DNA from: Cladopsammia gracilis
Lineage: Eukaryota > Cnidaria > Anthozoa > Scleractinia > Dendrophylliidae
DNA length: 64,000 nucleotides
Assembly (NCBI GenBank): GCA_022457155.1
Contig: JAJGOT010001040.1
Span: 30,328 to 94,327, forward strand
Direction: 5' to 3'
Shown here: piece after piece, positions 1-10,472 of the stretch
Layout of the letters: each line of letters begins with the position of its first letter
How positions within the stretch are numbered: position 1 is the stretch's first letter
Translations under genes and position numbers: made by a program
The notes under the pieces: generated by a model
What the model saw: only the letters and a program-made list of their open reading frames with translations
Told to the model about the DNA's origin: nothing
The model's database searches: none

Positions 1-230
1 CATTTTTCATAGAAATGCACTGTTTTCGCTTTTTGGCGATGATTTGAGTTCACCAGGATGATTTTGAGATCTGGTGTGCTAAAAAGTGAGATTTTGCCAA
101 AAGTTGCTCTGCACGGCACGAAATGTACGTTTTGTGCATTTTTCATAGAAATGGACTGTTTTCGGTTTTTGGCGATGATTTGAGGCCAGTGGGGCGACTT
201 TGAGATTTGGTATGCCCAAAAATGAGATAT
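1..230 (-). repeat. 136-bp satellite, end of an array
   Basis: The last monomers of a tandem array that runs in from the left edge. The monomer contains the phrases TTTTTGGCGATGATTTGAG, GATCTGGTGTGC and CGTACGTTTTGTGCATTTTTC. Array sequence stops at about 230, where GCATGCCTGCAAACAAACAT begins the left arm of the first giant inverted repeat. The same satellite/arm junction recurs at about 25431 and 48091. I call the strand that reads GTGCATTTCTATGAAAAATG the plus sense, so this array is reversed. Confidence 0.9.
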
Positions 231-858
231 TGCATGCCTGCAAACAAACATAAATAAAGGCAGAATCTGGAAATCTTAAAAATTAAAATCAAGGTTTAAA
301 AACAAATGGGCAAAATGTAAAATCAAAAGGCAGAGACAAGCCAAGTGAGACTGAAAGTCAACACATCAACAAGCTCTAGAAGTGCCCCATAAACAATAAA
401 AAACTTTGAGAGCATAACCTCAAAGGTAACAAGAATCGGCCTTAAGGGCAGAAAACCTTGAAAGCAAACAGTAGCTCCTTGAGGGTGAAACCATAAAGGC
501 AAAATTACAAATCAATAGGCAGACACAACCCAAGCCCTTGAAATGCCCAATAATCAAAACTCATTAAATTGAATGTTTAGCTATAAACCAGTCATGGGCA
601 AAATAAAAATGTGGCAGGGAAAGTCCGTCAGACATAAAGTCGACGCGACAACTCCCCTTTAAATGCCAAAATAATATATAAATCAGGGGTTAAAAACCCC
701 CAAAGGCAACAGCGGACGAATCCACAAGAAGCCAGAAGACGAATCCTCAACAAATTATTTTTAAGGATAAATCCTTAATAATAAAAATGGACGAATCCAC
801 AATATAACACGAGGTCGAATCCTCAATACAGTAGAAGTGGACTAAGCCACAACTAAAT
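231..858 (+). repeat. Outer arm block with short-hairpin ladder
   Basis: Non-coding. It holds many short perfect inverted repeats: CTTTGAG...CTCAAAG near 404-424, GGGGTTAAAAACCCC near 686-700, TGGACGAATCCA at 788-799, GAGGTCGAATCCTC at 811-824 and GTGGACTAAGCCAC at 837-850. On the opposite strand several loops read TTCG. Two related sub-blocks (TGGGCAAAATGTAAAATCAAAAGG and GGCAAAATTACAAATCAATAGG types) suggest older internal duplication. No open frame stands out. This may be a terminal or untranslated part of the DIRS-like element, which is inference from its position next to the RNase H. Confidence 0.65.
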
Positions 859-1085
859 TGCCTGTGCTGAACACAACAGGACCTTAAAACAAAATGCCTG
901 TGTTAAACGCAACAGGACCTTAAAACAAAAATGCCTGTGCTTAACACAACAGGACCTTAAAACAAAAATGCCTGTGCTAAACACAACAGGACCTTAAAAC
1001 AAAAATGCCTGTGCTAAACACAACAGGACCTTAAAACAAAAATGCCTGTGCTAAACACAACAGGACCTTAAAACAAAAATGCCCA
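859..1085 (+). repeat. 37-bp tandem hairpin array, 6 units
   Basis: Six copies of CCTGTGCTGAACACAACAGG or close variants start at 861, 897, 934, 971, 1008 and 1045. Each is separated by the spacer ACCTTAAAACAAAAATG. Each unit can fold with CCTGTG/CACA..CAGG stems. The number of units varies between copies: 6 here, 5 in the left arms of units 2 and 3, and 4-5 plus a separate pair in the right arms. Confidence 0.85.
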
Positions 1086-1359
1086 TGACAAGTTAACTAA
1101 ACCTAACGAGTAAGTTCAGAGGTTCCCTTACTACATGTACTTGAGAAAATTCACATAAACACGAATTTGATCTCTGAATTCTGGTTTGTAAGAAGATATT
1201 TCTGGGCTTTTTAAATTTTTGCCTGTTGAGTCGTGACAAGCCAGGCAGAGTATTCTTAAGGCGACTCATGGTACATGTAGGTGTCCGGTCACCTCATCTC
1301 ATTTGGCTTAATAAAAAGGATCAATGGCTGGCCTTTTTTTCGTCATTGAAGATACCTGG

Positions 1360-1612
1360 CAAAATTCGTCTGAATTAGCCTTTATAAACAGTGTAGATGC
1401 CTAAGGTGCACTTGGCTTTGGTGTCATTTTTGGCAGTAAATGGTGCTATGGGGAATGGGCTTATTGCAGTATTGCCATTTTAGAGTTTTATCCAATTGTT
1501 TTAAGTCTACGTGTACCTGTGGGATGGGAAATGAACAATGAGTGTTTTGTTTTTCACTGACAATGAAGCACTTGCTCATGTCATTAACTATCTTGTAAGA
1601 ACAAACCCTTGA
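1360..1612 (+). pseudogene. DIRS-like RNase H domain remnant
   Basis: A frame-broken RNase H region typical of DIRS-type retroelements. Segments I can read are GFGVIFGSKWCYGEW (1415-1459), then AILEFYPIVLSL, then FFTDNEALAHVIN in another frame. The acidic residues expected at the active site are still visible: Asp in VDA near 1395, Glu in ILEF, and Asp in TDNEA. A TAA follows VDA directly, and at least one frameshift separates ILEFYPI from TDNEA, so the domain is dead. The tyrosine recombinase follows at once in the same direction, which is the DIRS order. No reverse transcriptase precedes it; the hairpin array lies upstream instead. Confidence 0.7.
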
Positions 1613-2520
1613 TGTTTACATGTAGGTACAGACTTTCAGACACTTGGTTCCAGCTCACATGGACCAATCAATGTCCCACAGACATTCCTTGTATTTGCAG
1701 CCTCAGAACTGACAGCCATAGTTTCATCCGTTATGAAATCGAGCCTTACAACCAAGATGGAAAGCTATTTCAACAGTTTTTACATACATGTACAACATTT
1801 CACCTCCTAATTTAGCATTTTTTATTGCCTATACATTGTATGTTTGATCATCGTTATGCTCTCTCTTCAGTTTTTATGCTGTCAGGTTTTCCTGACCTGT
1901 CTCAAGTCTCTTTTCAAAGGCTATGGTAAGCTTGGTGTGTGTTTCGATAGTCTGTTGACAATACCAATTTGACAGAGATTTTCAATTTTTAACTATCAAT
2001 TGTGTCAATTTCAAGATGATGAGATGACTTCTACAACTGGCTTGGTCCTAATCCTTTCCAAATTCATCAAGTTGTGTGGCTGGTGAATGACACAAATAGC
2101 ATAGTTTCTTTGAAAATTATTTTTCAGGATTTTAAACACAGTTACATTCCTTCCTCTTTTTTCTCTAGTTATAAATCATGCACCTGCTTTTTGTCCAGTT
2201 CAATTGATGTTGGATTATTTAGCCCTCTGGGGTGACAAACCAGGCCCTCTCTTTGTTACGTTAAATGGCCATCCACTTTCACTAGCCTTCAAGTGTTGTG
2301 GGCTTCACCCTACGCATTATAATGGTCAGAGATTTTGTATATCGGACTGCTTCTTATGCTGCAGATCGGGGTTTGTCTGATGCCCAGATACAAGTTTGGG
2401 CAGGTGGAAGTCCAATGCACTTCACAGTATTCTCTCTCTATCGACAAAGTTTTTTGCACAACAACATTCTTTTACAACAGCTTTCTTTCACTAGTTTGCA
2501 TGTTCTACTCTACTCGGGAG
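1613..2520 (+). pseudogene. Tyrosine recombinase remnant of a DIRS-like element
   Basis: Decayed lambda-integrase-type recombinase, the enzyme that integrates the circular DNA of DIRS retroelements. In order: the RNase H-recombinase linker (TFRHLVPAHMDQ type, near 1629), the N-terminal DNA-binding part (KLFQQFLHT, 1763-1789; KGYGKLGVCFDS, about 1917-1952), then the catalytic domain with CPVQLMLDYLALWGDKPGPLF (about 2195-2255), GHPLS, a box II remnant at about 2318-2345 and LSDAQIQVW near 2375-2401. Box II reads NGQRFCI where the family has G-H-x-F-R-x-G, so both the catalytic His and Arg appear lost. Reading frames change several times. I could not place the nucleophilic Tyr with confidence. 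Left-arm copies in units 1 and 2 also lack about 12 bp near 2440 that the other copies have. Confidence 0.72.
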
Positions 2521-3537
2521 ATATGGAACTGACTAGCAAGGGCAGCAGTTCTCATATCTCTTAGGTTTATGGATCAAATTAACAAGGTTAGTAGTTCAAT
2601 TTGTTATCAGAATTATTTCATAATATTTCAAGGGATTTATTTGGTTAGTTTCATGGTCTTTTTCTTGGTCAATTTTCATATTTTCATGTTTGCTCAGGAG
2701 ATATGGAACTGATTAGCAAGGGCAGAAGTTCTCATACATCTCTACCTAGATTTCCGGCACTGTTTTTCCCACAGGGTTTTTTCGGGCAGGTTTTTTTCTG
2801 GCCTGCGTTCAAACCGGAGGTTCATTTGTAAGCGGTTGCTCAGCTCTGCTAGTTTTCAATGTATTCTTAATTTCACGATCTTTAACATCATCGTTGTAAG
2901 CTTTTGAATTTCCCATAATTGTTACACTTGGCTATGTAGTGTCTTTATTCTGGGACCATTAGCAAGGGCAGTGGCACCATATTTTGTTACTTCTGCTATG
3001 GATAATGTATAACAGTGGTGACATTTCTATAAAATGTGGTTATGATTTAGTAATTTATTGTAGACTAGGGTCTATGGGACTGATTTGCAAGGGCAGCAGT
3101 TTCCATATTCCCCTTTTAGGGTTTTCAATCAATATTTTGTTATTGTTTATCATCTGATTTATATTGAACTGACTAGCAAGTTAAGGGCAGCAGTCTCAAC
3201 AATTTTTCTTTTGTTTTGATTTTGTATCTTTGATTGGTTTGGACTTGGTTTTGCAGATTTGCAAGTGCTGTTTTTCCTGGGGTGGGGCAGCATCATAATA
3301 TTCATTATAATGCTTTTGGCGTTTTTGTGGCCCTCACCTTTACTGGGCCAAAATATTGCTAACATATTTGAAGATATTTCATATGAATTACAAAATTGTT
3401 ATTTTAATAAAACCGGCTTTGGGATTTCCCTCAGCCATTTTACTCCAAATCGTGTCGTGTGAGTAAAATAACATATTGTTGCCCAGTAAACAAGCTCAGT
3501 CAATACAGCACTTGACTGTAATGTATGTTGTAAGAAA
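2521..3537 (+). repeat. Post-recombinase block with recurring TAGCAAGGGCAG motif
   Basis: Non-coding stretch in which ATATGGAACTGATTAGCAAGGGCAG or a close variant recurs at about 2519, 2700, 2951, 3072 and 3162, at irregular spacings (roughly 90-250 bp). Each is usually followed by CAGTTCTCATA or similar. Near 2803 a CCTGCG...CGCAGG inverted repeat is intact in other copies and has one mismatch here. The motif may be the remains of an old tandem repeat or a protein-binding site; nothing in the sequence decides between these. Confidence 0.5.
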
Positions 3538-4021
3538 GAGCCCAGTATAGAATTGCGAATAGAATTTTTATGTTTTCCCACTGGGCTTATTATAGTAACG
3601 TAAATAAATGTCACATAACGCATGTCACGCGAGAAGGGAAGGAGGGGGTGTCAATTCATTGTTTCCCTCTAGGTGAAGTCCTTGCTTGGTAACCACTTGC
3701 ATGTGGTATGCATTCACTCGAAATTTTTCATCGAGTGAGGACGCTTGTATTTGAACTCCCACCTCCTCCCCTGATCCTGGTCGCGTTTTTTGCATGAATG
3801 TAGTTTGTAAGTCGTCTGGTGTTGCCCGTTTTTGTGGCCCTTACCTTTACTGGGCCAAAATATTTCTAACAGATTTGAAGATATTTCATATGAATTACAA
3901 AGTTGTTATTTTAATAAAACCGGCTTTGGGGAGTAACATATTGTTGCCCAGTAAACAAGCTCAGTCAATACAGCACTTGACTATAATGTATGTTGTAAGA
4001 AAGAGGCAAGTGGGAAAGGCA
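3538..4021 (+). repeat. Left-arm-only block plus duplicated segment
   Basis: Found in all three left arms but absent from the right arms. About 290 bp of distinct sequence (3538-3830, including a hairpin ACTCGA...TCGAGT near 3717-3737) is followed by a second copy of the TGTGGCCCTNACCTTTACTGG...AAGAAAGAG stretch already present at 3328-3535. Unit 1 has lost about 60 bp inside the second copy, at GCTTTGGGGAGTAAC, which units 2 and 3 retain. The inverted phrases AGCCCAGTGGGA and TCCCACTGGGCT sit at its left edge, most clearly in unit 2 at 28673-28740. Confidence 0.6.
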
Positions 4022-4368
4022 TAAAAGCACTATTTTCGCTTTTTGGCGATGATTTGAGGCCAGTACGACGATTTTGAGATCTGATGTGCTCAAAAGTTAG
4101 ATTTTGCCAAAACTTGCTCCGCACGGCCCCAAACGTGCGTTTTGTGCACTTTTCATAGAAGTGCACTTTGCATAGAAATGCACTGTTTTCGCTTTTTGCC
4201 GATTATTTGAGGCGAGTGCAACAATTTTGAGATCTGGTGTGCTAAAAAAAGAGATTTTGCCAAAACTTACTCCGCACGGCCCGAAACGTGCGTTTTGTGC
4301 ACTTTTCATAGAAATGCACTGTTTTCGCTTTTTGGCGATGATTTGCGGCCAGTACGACGATTTTGAGA
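4022..4368 (-). repeat. Inner 136-bp satellite monomers, left arm unit 1
   Basis: Two to three monomers lie between the DIRS-derived block and the LINE. Inner monomers read CGTGCGTTTTGTGCACTTTTC where outer arrays read CGTACGTTTTGTGCATTTTTC, so they form a separate subfamily. One monomer junction is irregular: a short duplicated CACTTTTCATAGAAGTGCAC near 4147-4167. The last monomer breaks off at GATTTTGAGA, directly against the LINE. Confidence 0.85.
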
Positions 4369-6055
4369 TAAGAAAGGTGGCGTTATGGTACCTATAAAAA
4401 TGGTTATAGACAATATTGAATGTTTACAAAATAAATCGGACCTTGTCGACGTTTGGAGAATTAAAAATCCTCAAACTAGAAGTTACACTTGGAGCCAAAC
4501 ATCTCCACCAATTTTCTGTCGTTTAGATTACTGGCTTGATATGAAACAACTTACAGGATTTTGTAAATACAACCGATATCATTCCAGCTTTTAAAACTGA
4601 TCATGCAGCAATTGAGTTGAATTTAACCGACTCCTATCAAAACTTAAAGGGGCGTGGCTTCTGGAAAATGAACGTCTCTCTTCTTGAAGATCCGAATTAT
4701 CTGGAAGAATTAAAACAAAATATTCCACTTTGGAAAACAACAGGAAGCGAGAATTTATCAGAAAAAAGGTGTATCTTGGATTGGATTAAGTATAATATTC
4801 GAAACCATGCTATTTTGTTCTCGAAAAAGAAAGCCAAAGAACGATCTGCAATGGAAAAAAATTTACAACAAGTATACGAGGAAGCAACTAAAAAATTCGA
4901 ACAGGACCCTTCCGACTCTAACCTAAATACTCTAAATGAAGCAAAAGAAACTCTAGAAAGTTATTATGAGGAAAAAACAAGGAGTGTAATTATTCGCGCA
5001 AGGGCACGATGGCACGAGCATGGCGAGAGAAGTACAAAATATTAATCACGTCAAAAAACACATAAGAAAACTATTAATAAGTGGTGCCATTACATCTGAT
5101 CCTTTTGGGATACTGAACGAACAAAAACGTTTTTACCATAGCTTGTACCACTCAAACGTAACAGATGAGGATAAAGAAAATGCAAACGAATTTTTAAATA
5201 ATTTGAATATACCAAGATTATCAGAAGAACAAAAACAATCTTGTGAAGAAGAAATATTTGTTGAAGAAATTACAGCCATTCTTAACAGTTTTGAGAGTAA
5301 CAAATCTCCTGGTAATGATGGAATACCAATAGAAGTTTAGTTATGGAAAGTGTGAGGGAGTGTTTCAACCACGGCGAAATGTCTAGCTCTCAAAGAAAAG
5401 CAATTATAACTCTTATAGAAAAGCAACATAAAGATCGAACTCTCATTGAAAATTGGAGGCCAATCTCTCTTATTAATGTGGATGCAAAAATAATTTCAAA
5501 AGTGATTGCTTTAAGATTAAAGAAAGTTATACCGAATATCATAATCAAACAGGTTATGTTGAAGATCGCTATATTGGTGAGACTATTCGATCAATTTTCG
5601 ATATAATGGAATTTACAGACAGTAAGAATATTCCAGGTATCTTGATTTTCTTTGACTTTAAAAAAGCTTTCGACTCTTTAGAATGGCATTATCTTTTTTT
5701 CAGTTGCCTTGAGGCCTTTAATTTTGGCCCCAATTTTATAAATTGGGTCAAAATGTTTTATACAAATATTCAAAGCTGTGTAATAAATAATGTAATGACA
5801 TCAGACTATTTTACTTTAGAACGTGGTGTGAGGCAGGGTGATCCCTTGTCCCCTATCTCTTTATCTTAGCTGTTGAAAGCTTGGCAATCTCCATTCGTCA
5901 AAATGTTGATATCAAAGGAATTAAAATAGGAAATTATGAAGCCAAGCTATTGCAATACGCAGACGATACCACAGCAACCTTGTCTGATGAAAATTCTGCA
6001 AAAACGCTATTTGAAGAAGAAGACGTATTTAAGAACTTCAGTGGGTTGGAGATAA
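4369..6055 (+). pseudogene. Tx1/L1-like LINE fragment, left arm unit 1
   Basis: Non-LTR retrotransposon piece: the end of the apurinic-type endonuclease followed by reverse transcriptase. Visible parts are the endonuclease tail (DLVDVWRIKNPQTRSYTWSQ, about 4441-4500, and TDHAAIEL near 4600), then SNKSPGNDGIPIEV, NWRPISLINVDAKIISKVIA, DFKKAFDSLEW (motif A), RGVRQGDPLSP (motif B) and LLQYADDTTATLS (motif C with the YADD catalytic pair). It is dead. It has a TAG at 5338-5340, a frameshift just before the GYVEDRYIGET segment, a one-base loss at 5850-5853, and a 20-bp deletion at about 5042 found only in the two unit 1 copies. ORF1 and most of the endonuclease are missing, and the 3' part is replaced by 465-bp repeat after GLEI. 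Confidence 0.88.
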
Positions 6056-7424
6056 GCTTGGCGACATTTTGCCATTTCGGTCGGACAGTCTCATCAGTAT
6101 GCATTTACGAAGATTATTCACGACGTTCGACGGCTAAAACCGAAAATGCCCGAAATAATGACGAAGAAGCTCCGTAATTTTTCTTCTAGGAGCCAACAAA
6201 TGTCTCATAAGTTATGATAAACAAACAATTTAGTTTTCCATCTTACAAACATTAGCTAAGCAAATTCAACGAAGTAAAGCAGCTAAAAATAGACTGAGCA
6301 GTTATAACGCACGCATTTAGATTTCAGGTCAATGTCACGATTGACAATGCCTCTCCTGCAAACAAAGGCAACTTTGATATAAAGCTAAACTGTAATCCAC
6401 TTCAATCCTTGCAATCCTGCGCTTTATCTCTAAACTACTACTTTTGTTTTGTACTATAGAATCTTTTTATCCAACTAAGTTGTATATTTTGTGCCATTTG
6501 GCGATATAACGTGGAAATAAGTTAAGCGACATTTTGCCATTTCGGCGGGACAGTGTCATTACTACGCATTTACGAAGAGTATTCACGATGTGCGACGGCT
6601 AAAACTGAAGATGCCCGAAATATTGACGAAGAGGCTCCGTAATTTTTCTCCTAGGAGCCAACAAATGTCTCATAAGTTATGATAAACAAACAATTTATTT
6701 TTCCATCTTACAAACATTAGCTAAGCAAATGCAACTTAGTAAAGCGGTTCAAAATAGACTGAGCCGTTATAACGCACGCATTTTGATTTCAGATAAATGT
6801 CACTATTGACACTGCCTCTCCTGCAAATAAAGGCAACTTTGATTTCAAGCTAAACTGGGTAGATTCTGCATGTACCGGTCACATATTACGTGAATCAAAA
6901 GGAAAAAAAACGACAATAATACAAATGCAAAACAAGACCAAAAATACAATACCTCAGAAACAATAGAAGACAATGAATGGTTCATGAATACCGGTACATG
7001 CAGAAAGACCCCAAATGTCTCATAAGTTATGATAAACAAACAATTTATTTTTCCATCTTTCAAACGTTAGTTAAGCAAATACAACGAAGTAAAGCAGTTA
7101 AAAATAGACTGAGCCGTTATGACGCACGCATTTTGATTTCAGATAAACGTCAAGATTGACACTGCCTCACCAGCAAACAAACGCAACTTTGATATCAAGC
7201 AAAACTGTAATCCATTTCAATCCTTGCAATCCTGCGCTTTATCTCCAAACTACTACTTTTATTTTGTACTATAGGATCTTTTTATCCTACTAAGTTGTAT
7301 ATTTTGTGCCATTTGGCGATATAACGTGGAAATAAGCTTAGCGACATTTTGCTATTTCGGTGGGACACTCTCACCTGTATGCATTTACGAAGAGTATACA
7401 CGAACTGCGAGCCTAAACCCGAAA
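6056..7424 (-). repeat. Central 465-bp repeats of inverted repeat 1
   Basis: About three reversed monomers of the family that forms the array at 13797-19320. Phrases such as CTTCAATCCTTGCAATCCTGCGC (reverse of GCAAGGATTGAAG) occur near 6399 and 7225. The junction with the left LINE shares GATAAGCTT with the repeat (which reads GAAATAAGCTTAGCGACATT), so it could be a microhomology join. These repeats separate the two arms and do not themselves form a symmetric centre. Confidence 0.8.
6857..7012. mobile_element. MITE-like insertion in a 465-bp monomer
   Basis: A segment of about 156 bp bounded by inverted ends that share TTCTGCATGTACCGGT exactly (left end starts GGGTAGA, right end reversed starts GGGGTCT). 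It has no coding capacity. In intact monomers elsewhere (17467-17628, 39321-39478) the same insert is flanked on both sides by CAGTTTA, as expected of a target-site duplication. At this centre copy the right flank is displaced, so that monomer was later deleted. The superfamily cannot be named. Confidence 0.55.
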
Positions 7425-9599
7425 ATTCCCCAAAAATGGCCGTACTTATCGCTGAAAATACGTTTTAGCCAAGCTAATCGTACAGCTTTGACCAAGCTTT
7501 CAATATCTGTCATTTTAATGCCACCGTCTTCATAACTGTTTATTGAAGAGAGCCTTGTTACTTTATCCTTTCCATTCCATAAAAAGGAGAAAATCAAACT
7601 ATTTACTTGTTTGATGATTTTACTTGGAGGTGAAAGAACCGAAGATTTAAAAACTAGTTTTGGAATAAGTAATGATTTGATGATAGTTACTTTACCATAA
7701 ATGGACAGTCCTCTAGATGACCATATATTTGTCAGCTGCTTTATGCTGTCAACCTTCTCTTGAAAGTTTTTTCGTAAAATAATGATAGGTCATATGTAAA
7801 AAAGGTTCCTAAAGCTTTAATGGGTTCACTTGGTCATTTAATACCAAACGGTTTTTCGTCTTTTCTTTTAAGCGAACCAATCCACATTCCTTCTGTTTTA
7901 GAACTATTTATCTCCAACCCACAGAAGTTCTTAAATACGTCTACTTCTTCAAATAGCGTTTTTGCAGAATTTTCATCAGACAAGGTTGCTGTGGTATCGT
8001 CTGCGTATTGCAATAGCTTGGCTTCACAATTTCCTATTTTAATTCCTTTGATATCAACATTTTGACGAATGGAGATTGCCAAGCTTTCAACAGCTAAGAT
8101 AAAGAGATAGGGGGACAAGGGATCACCCTGCCTCACACCACGTTCTAAAGTAAAATAGTCTGATGTCATTACATTATTTATTACACAGCTTTGAATATTT
8201 GTATAAAACATTTTGACCCAATTTATAAAATTGGGGCCAAAATTAAAGGCCTCAAGGCAACTGAAAAAAAGATAATGCCATTCTAAAGAGTCGAAAGCTT
8301 TTTTAAAGTCAAAGAAAATCAAGATACCTGGAATATTCTTACTGTCTGTAAATTCCATTATATCGAAAATTGATCGAATAGTCTCACCAATATAGCGATC
8401 TTCAACATAACCTGTTTGATTATGATATTCGGTATAACTTTCTTTAATCTTAAAGCAATCACTTTTGAAATTATTTTTGCATCCACATTAATAAGAGAGA
8501 TTGGCCCTCCAATTTTCAATGAGAGTTCGATCTTTATGTTGCTTTTCTATAAGAGTTATAATTGCTTTTCTTTGAGAGCTAGACATTTCGCCGTGGTTGA
8601 AACACTCCCTCACACTTTCCATAACTAAACTTCTATTGGTATTCCATCATTACCAGGAGATTTGTTACTCTCAAAACTGTTAAGAATGGCTGTAATTTCT
8701 TCAACAAATATTTCTTCTTCACAAGATTGTTTTTGTTCTTCTGATAATCTTGGTATATTCAAATTATTTAAAAATTCGTTTGCATTTTCTTTATCCTCAT
8801 CTGTTACGTTTGAGTGGTACAAGCTATGGTAAAAACGTTTTTGTTCGTTCAGTATCCCAAAAGGATCAGATGTAATGGCACCACTTATTAATAGTTTTCT
8901 TATGTGTTTTTTGACGTGATTAATATTTTGTACTTCTCTCGCCATGCTCGTGCCATCGTGCCCTTGCGCGAATAATTACACTCCTTGTTTTTTCCTCATA
9001 ATAACTTTCTAGAGTTTCTTTTGCTTCATTTAGAGTATTTAGGTTAGAGTCGGATGGGTCCTGTTCGAATTTTTTAGTTGCTTCCTCGTATACTCGTTAT
9101 AATTTTTTTTCCATTGCAGATCGTTCTTTGGCTTTTTTTTTTTCGAGAACAAAATAGCATGGTTCCGAATATTATACTTAATCCAATCCCAGATACACCT
9201 TTTTTCTGATAAATTCTCGCTTCCTGTTGTTTTCCAAAGTGGAATATTTTGTTTTAATTCTTCCAGATAATTCGGATCTTCAAGAAGAGAGACGTTCATT
9301 TTCCAGAAGCCAGGCCCCTTTAAGTTTTGATTGGAATCGGTTAAATTCAACTCAATTGCTGCATGATCAGTTGTTATAGCTGGAAGGATATCGGTTGTAT
9401 TTACAAAATCCTGTAAGTTGTTTGATATCAAGACAGTAATCTAAACGACAGAAAATTGGTGGAGATTTTTGGCTCCAAGTGTAACTTCTAGTTTGTGGAT
9501 TTTTAATTCTCCAAACGTCGACAAGGTCCGATTTATTTTGTAAACATTCAATATTGTCTATAACCATTTTTATAGGTACCATAACGCCACCTTTCTTAT
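7425..9599 (-). pseudogene. Tx1/L1-like LINE fragment, right arm unit 1
   Basis: Reverse-complement partner of 4369-6055 that extends further 3'. The reverse transcriptase core from motif A to the GLEINSSKTEGMWIG region is one open stretch (7834-8358, 174 codons) and includes DFKKAFDSLEW, RQGDPLSPYLF and YADD. It ends at a TGA after PFGIK, where relatives have Trp. The thumb/connection segment FLWNGKDKVTRLSS and GGIKMTDIESLVKAVRLAW follows at 7420-7597. It shares the TAG (8625-8627) and the later frameshift with every other copy, and the 20-bp deletion near 8931 only with the unit 1 left arm. The core differs from left-arm copies at fixed sites such as NCEAK, FEEVDVF and NFCGLEI. Confidence 0.88.
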
Positions 9600-10472
9600 C
9601 TCAAAATCGTCGTACTGGCCGCAAATCATCGCCGAAAAGCAAAAAACAGTGCATTTCTATGAAAAGTGCACAAAACGCACGTTTGGGGCCGTGCGGAGCA
9701 AGTTTTGGCAAAATCTTACTTTTGAGCAGACCCGATCTCAAAATCGTCACACTGGCCTCAAATCATCGCCAAAAAGCGAAAACAGTGCATTTCTATAAAA
9801 AGTGCACAAAAGGCACGTTTTGGGCCGTGCAGAGCAAGTTTTGGCAAAATTTTACTTTTTAGCACACCAGATTTCAAAATCGTCGTACTGGTCTCAAGTC
9901 ATCGCCAAAAGCGAAAACAGTGCATTTCTATGAAAAGTGCACAAAACGCACGTTTCGGGCCGTGCGTAGCAAGTTTTGGCAAAATCTCACTTTTTAGCAC
10001 ACCAGATCTCAAAATCGTCGTACTGCCCTCAAATCATCGCCAAAAACCGAAAACAGTGCATTACTATGAAAAGTGCACAAAACGCACGTTGCAAGTTTTG
10101 ACAAAATTTGCAAATTTTGGCAAAATCTTACTTTTAAGCACCCCAAATCTCAAAATCGTCGTACTGGCCTCAAATCATCGCCAAAAAGCGAAAACAGTGC
10201 ATTTCTATGAAAAGTGCACAAAACGCACGTTTCGGGCCGTGCGGAGTAAGTTTTGGCAAAATCTCACTTTTTAGCACACCAGATCTCAAAATCGTCGCAC
10301 TGGCCTCAAATCATCGCCAAAAAGCGAAAACAGTGCATTTCTATGAACAGTGCACAAAACGCACGTTTGGGGCCGTGCAGAGCAAGTTTTGGTAAAATCT
10401 AACTTTTGAGCACATCAGATCTCAAAATCGTCGTACTGGCCTCAAATCATCGCCAAAAAGTGAAAATAGTGC
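9600..10472 (+). repeat. Inner 136-bp satellite monomers, right arm unit 1
   Basis: About six monomers of the inner CGTGCG subfamily, opposite in direction to 4022-4368. One monomer (about 10080-10140) carries a local rearrangement with CAAGTTTTGACAAAATTTGCAAATTTTGG replacing part of the unit; the same variant recurs at 35580 and 57980. More monomers are kept here than in the left arm, so the arms differ in satellite copy number. Confidence 0.85.

Noticed and set aside
859..1085. CRISPR-like array (about 20-bp repeats with 17-bp spacers)
   Set aside because: The spacers are identical to each other and the context is eukaryotic repeat DNA with no cas genes. It is a simple 37-bp tandem hairpin repeat.
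1360..2520. Crypton or stand-alone cellular recombinase gene
   Set aside because: The recombinase is preceded directly by an RNase H of DIRS type, and a DIRS-type RT lies at 62077-62425, so a DIRS-like retroelement explains the set better.
4369..6055. Group II intron or bacterial retroelement reverse transcriptase
   Set aside because: The endonuclease tail (YTWSQ, TDHAAIEL) and the RT motif spacing match eukaryotic L1/Tx1-type LINEs, and no intron RNA structure or maturase domain is visible.
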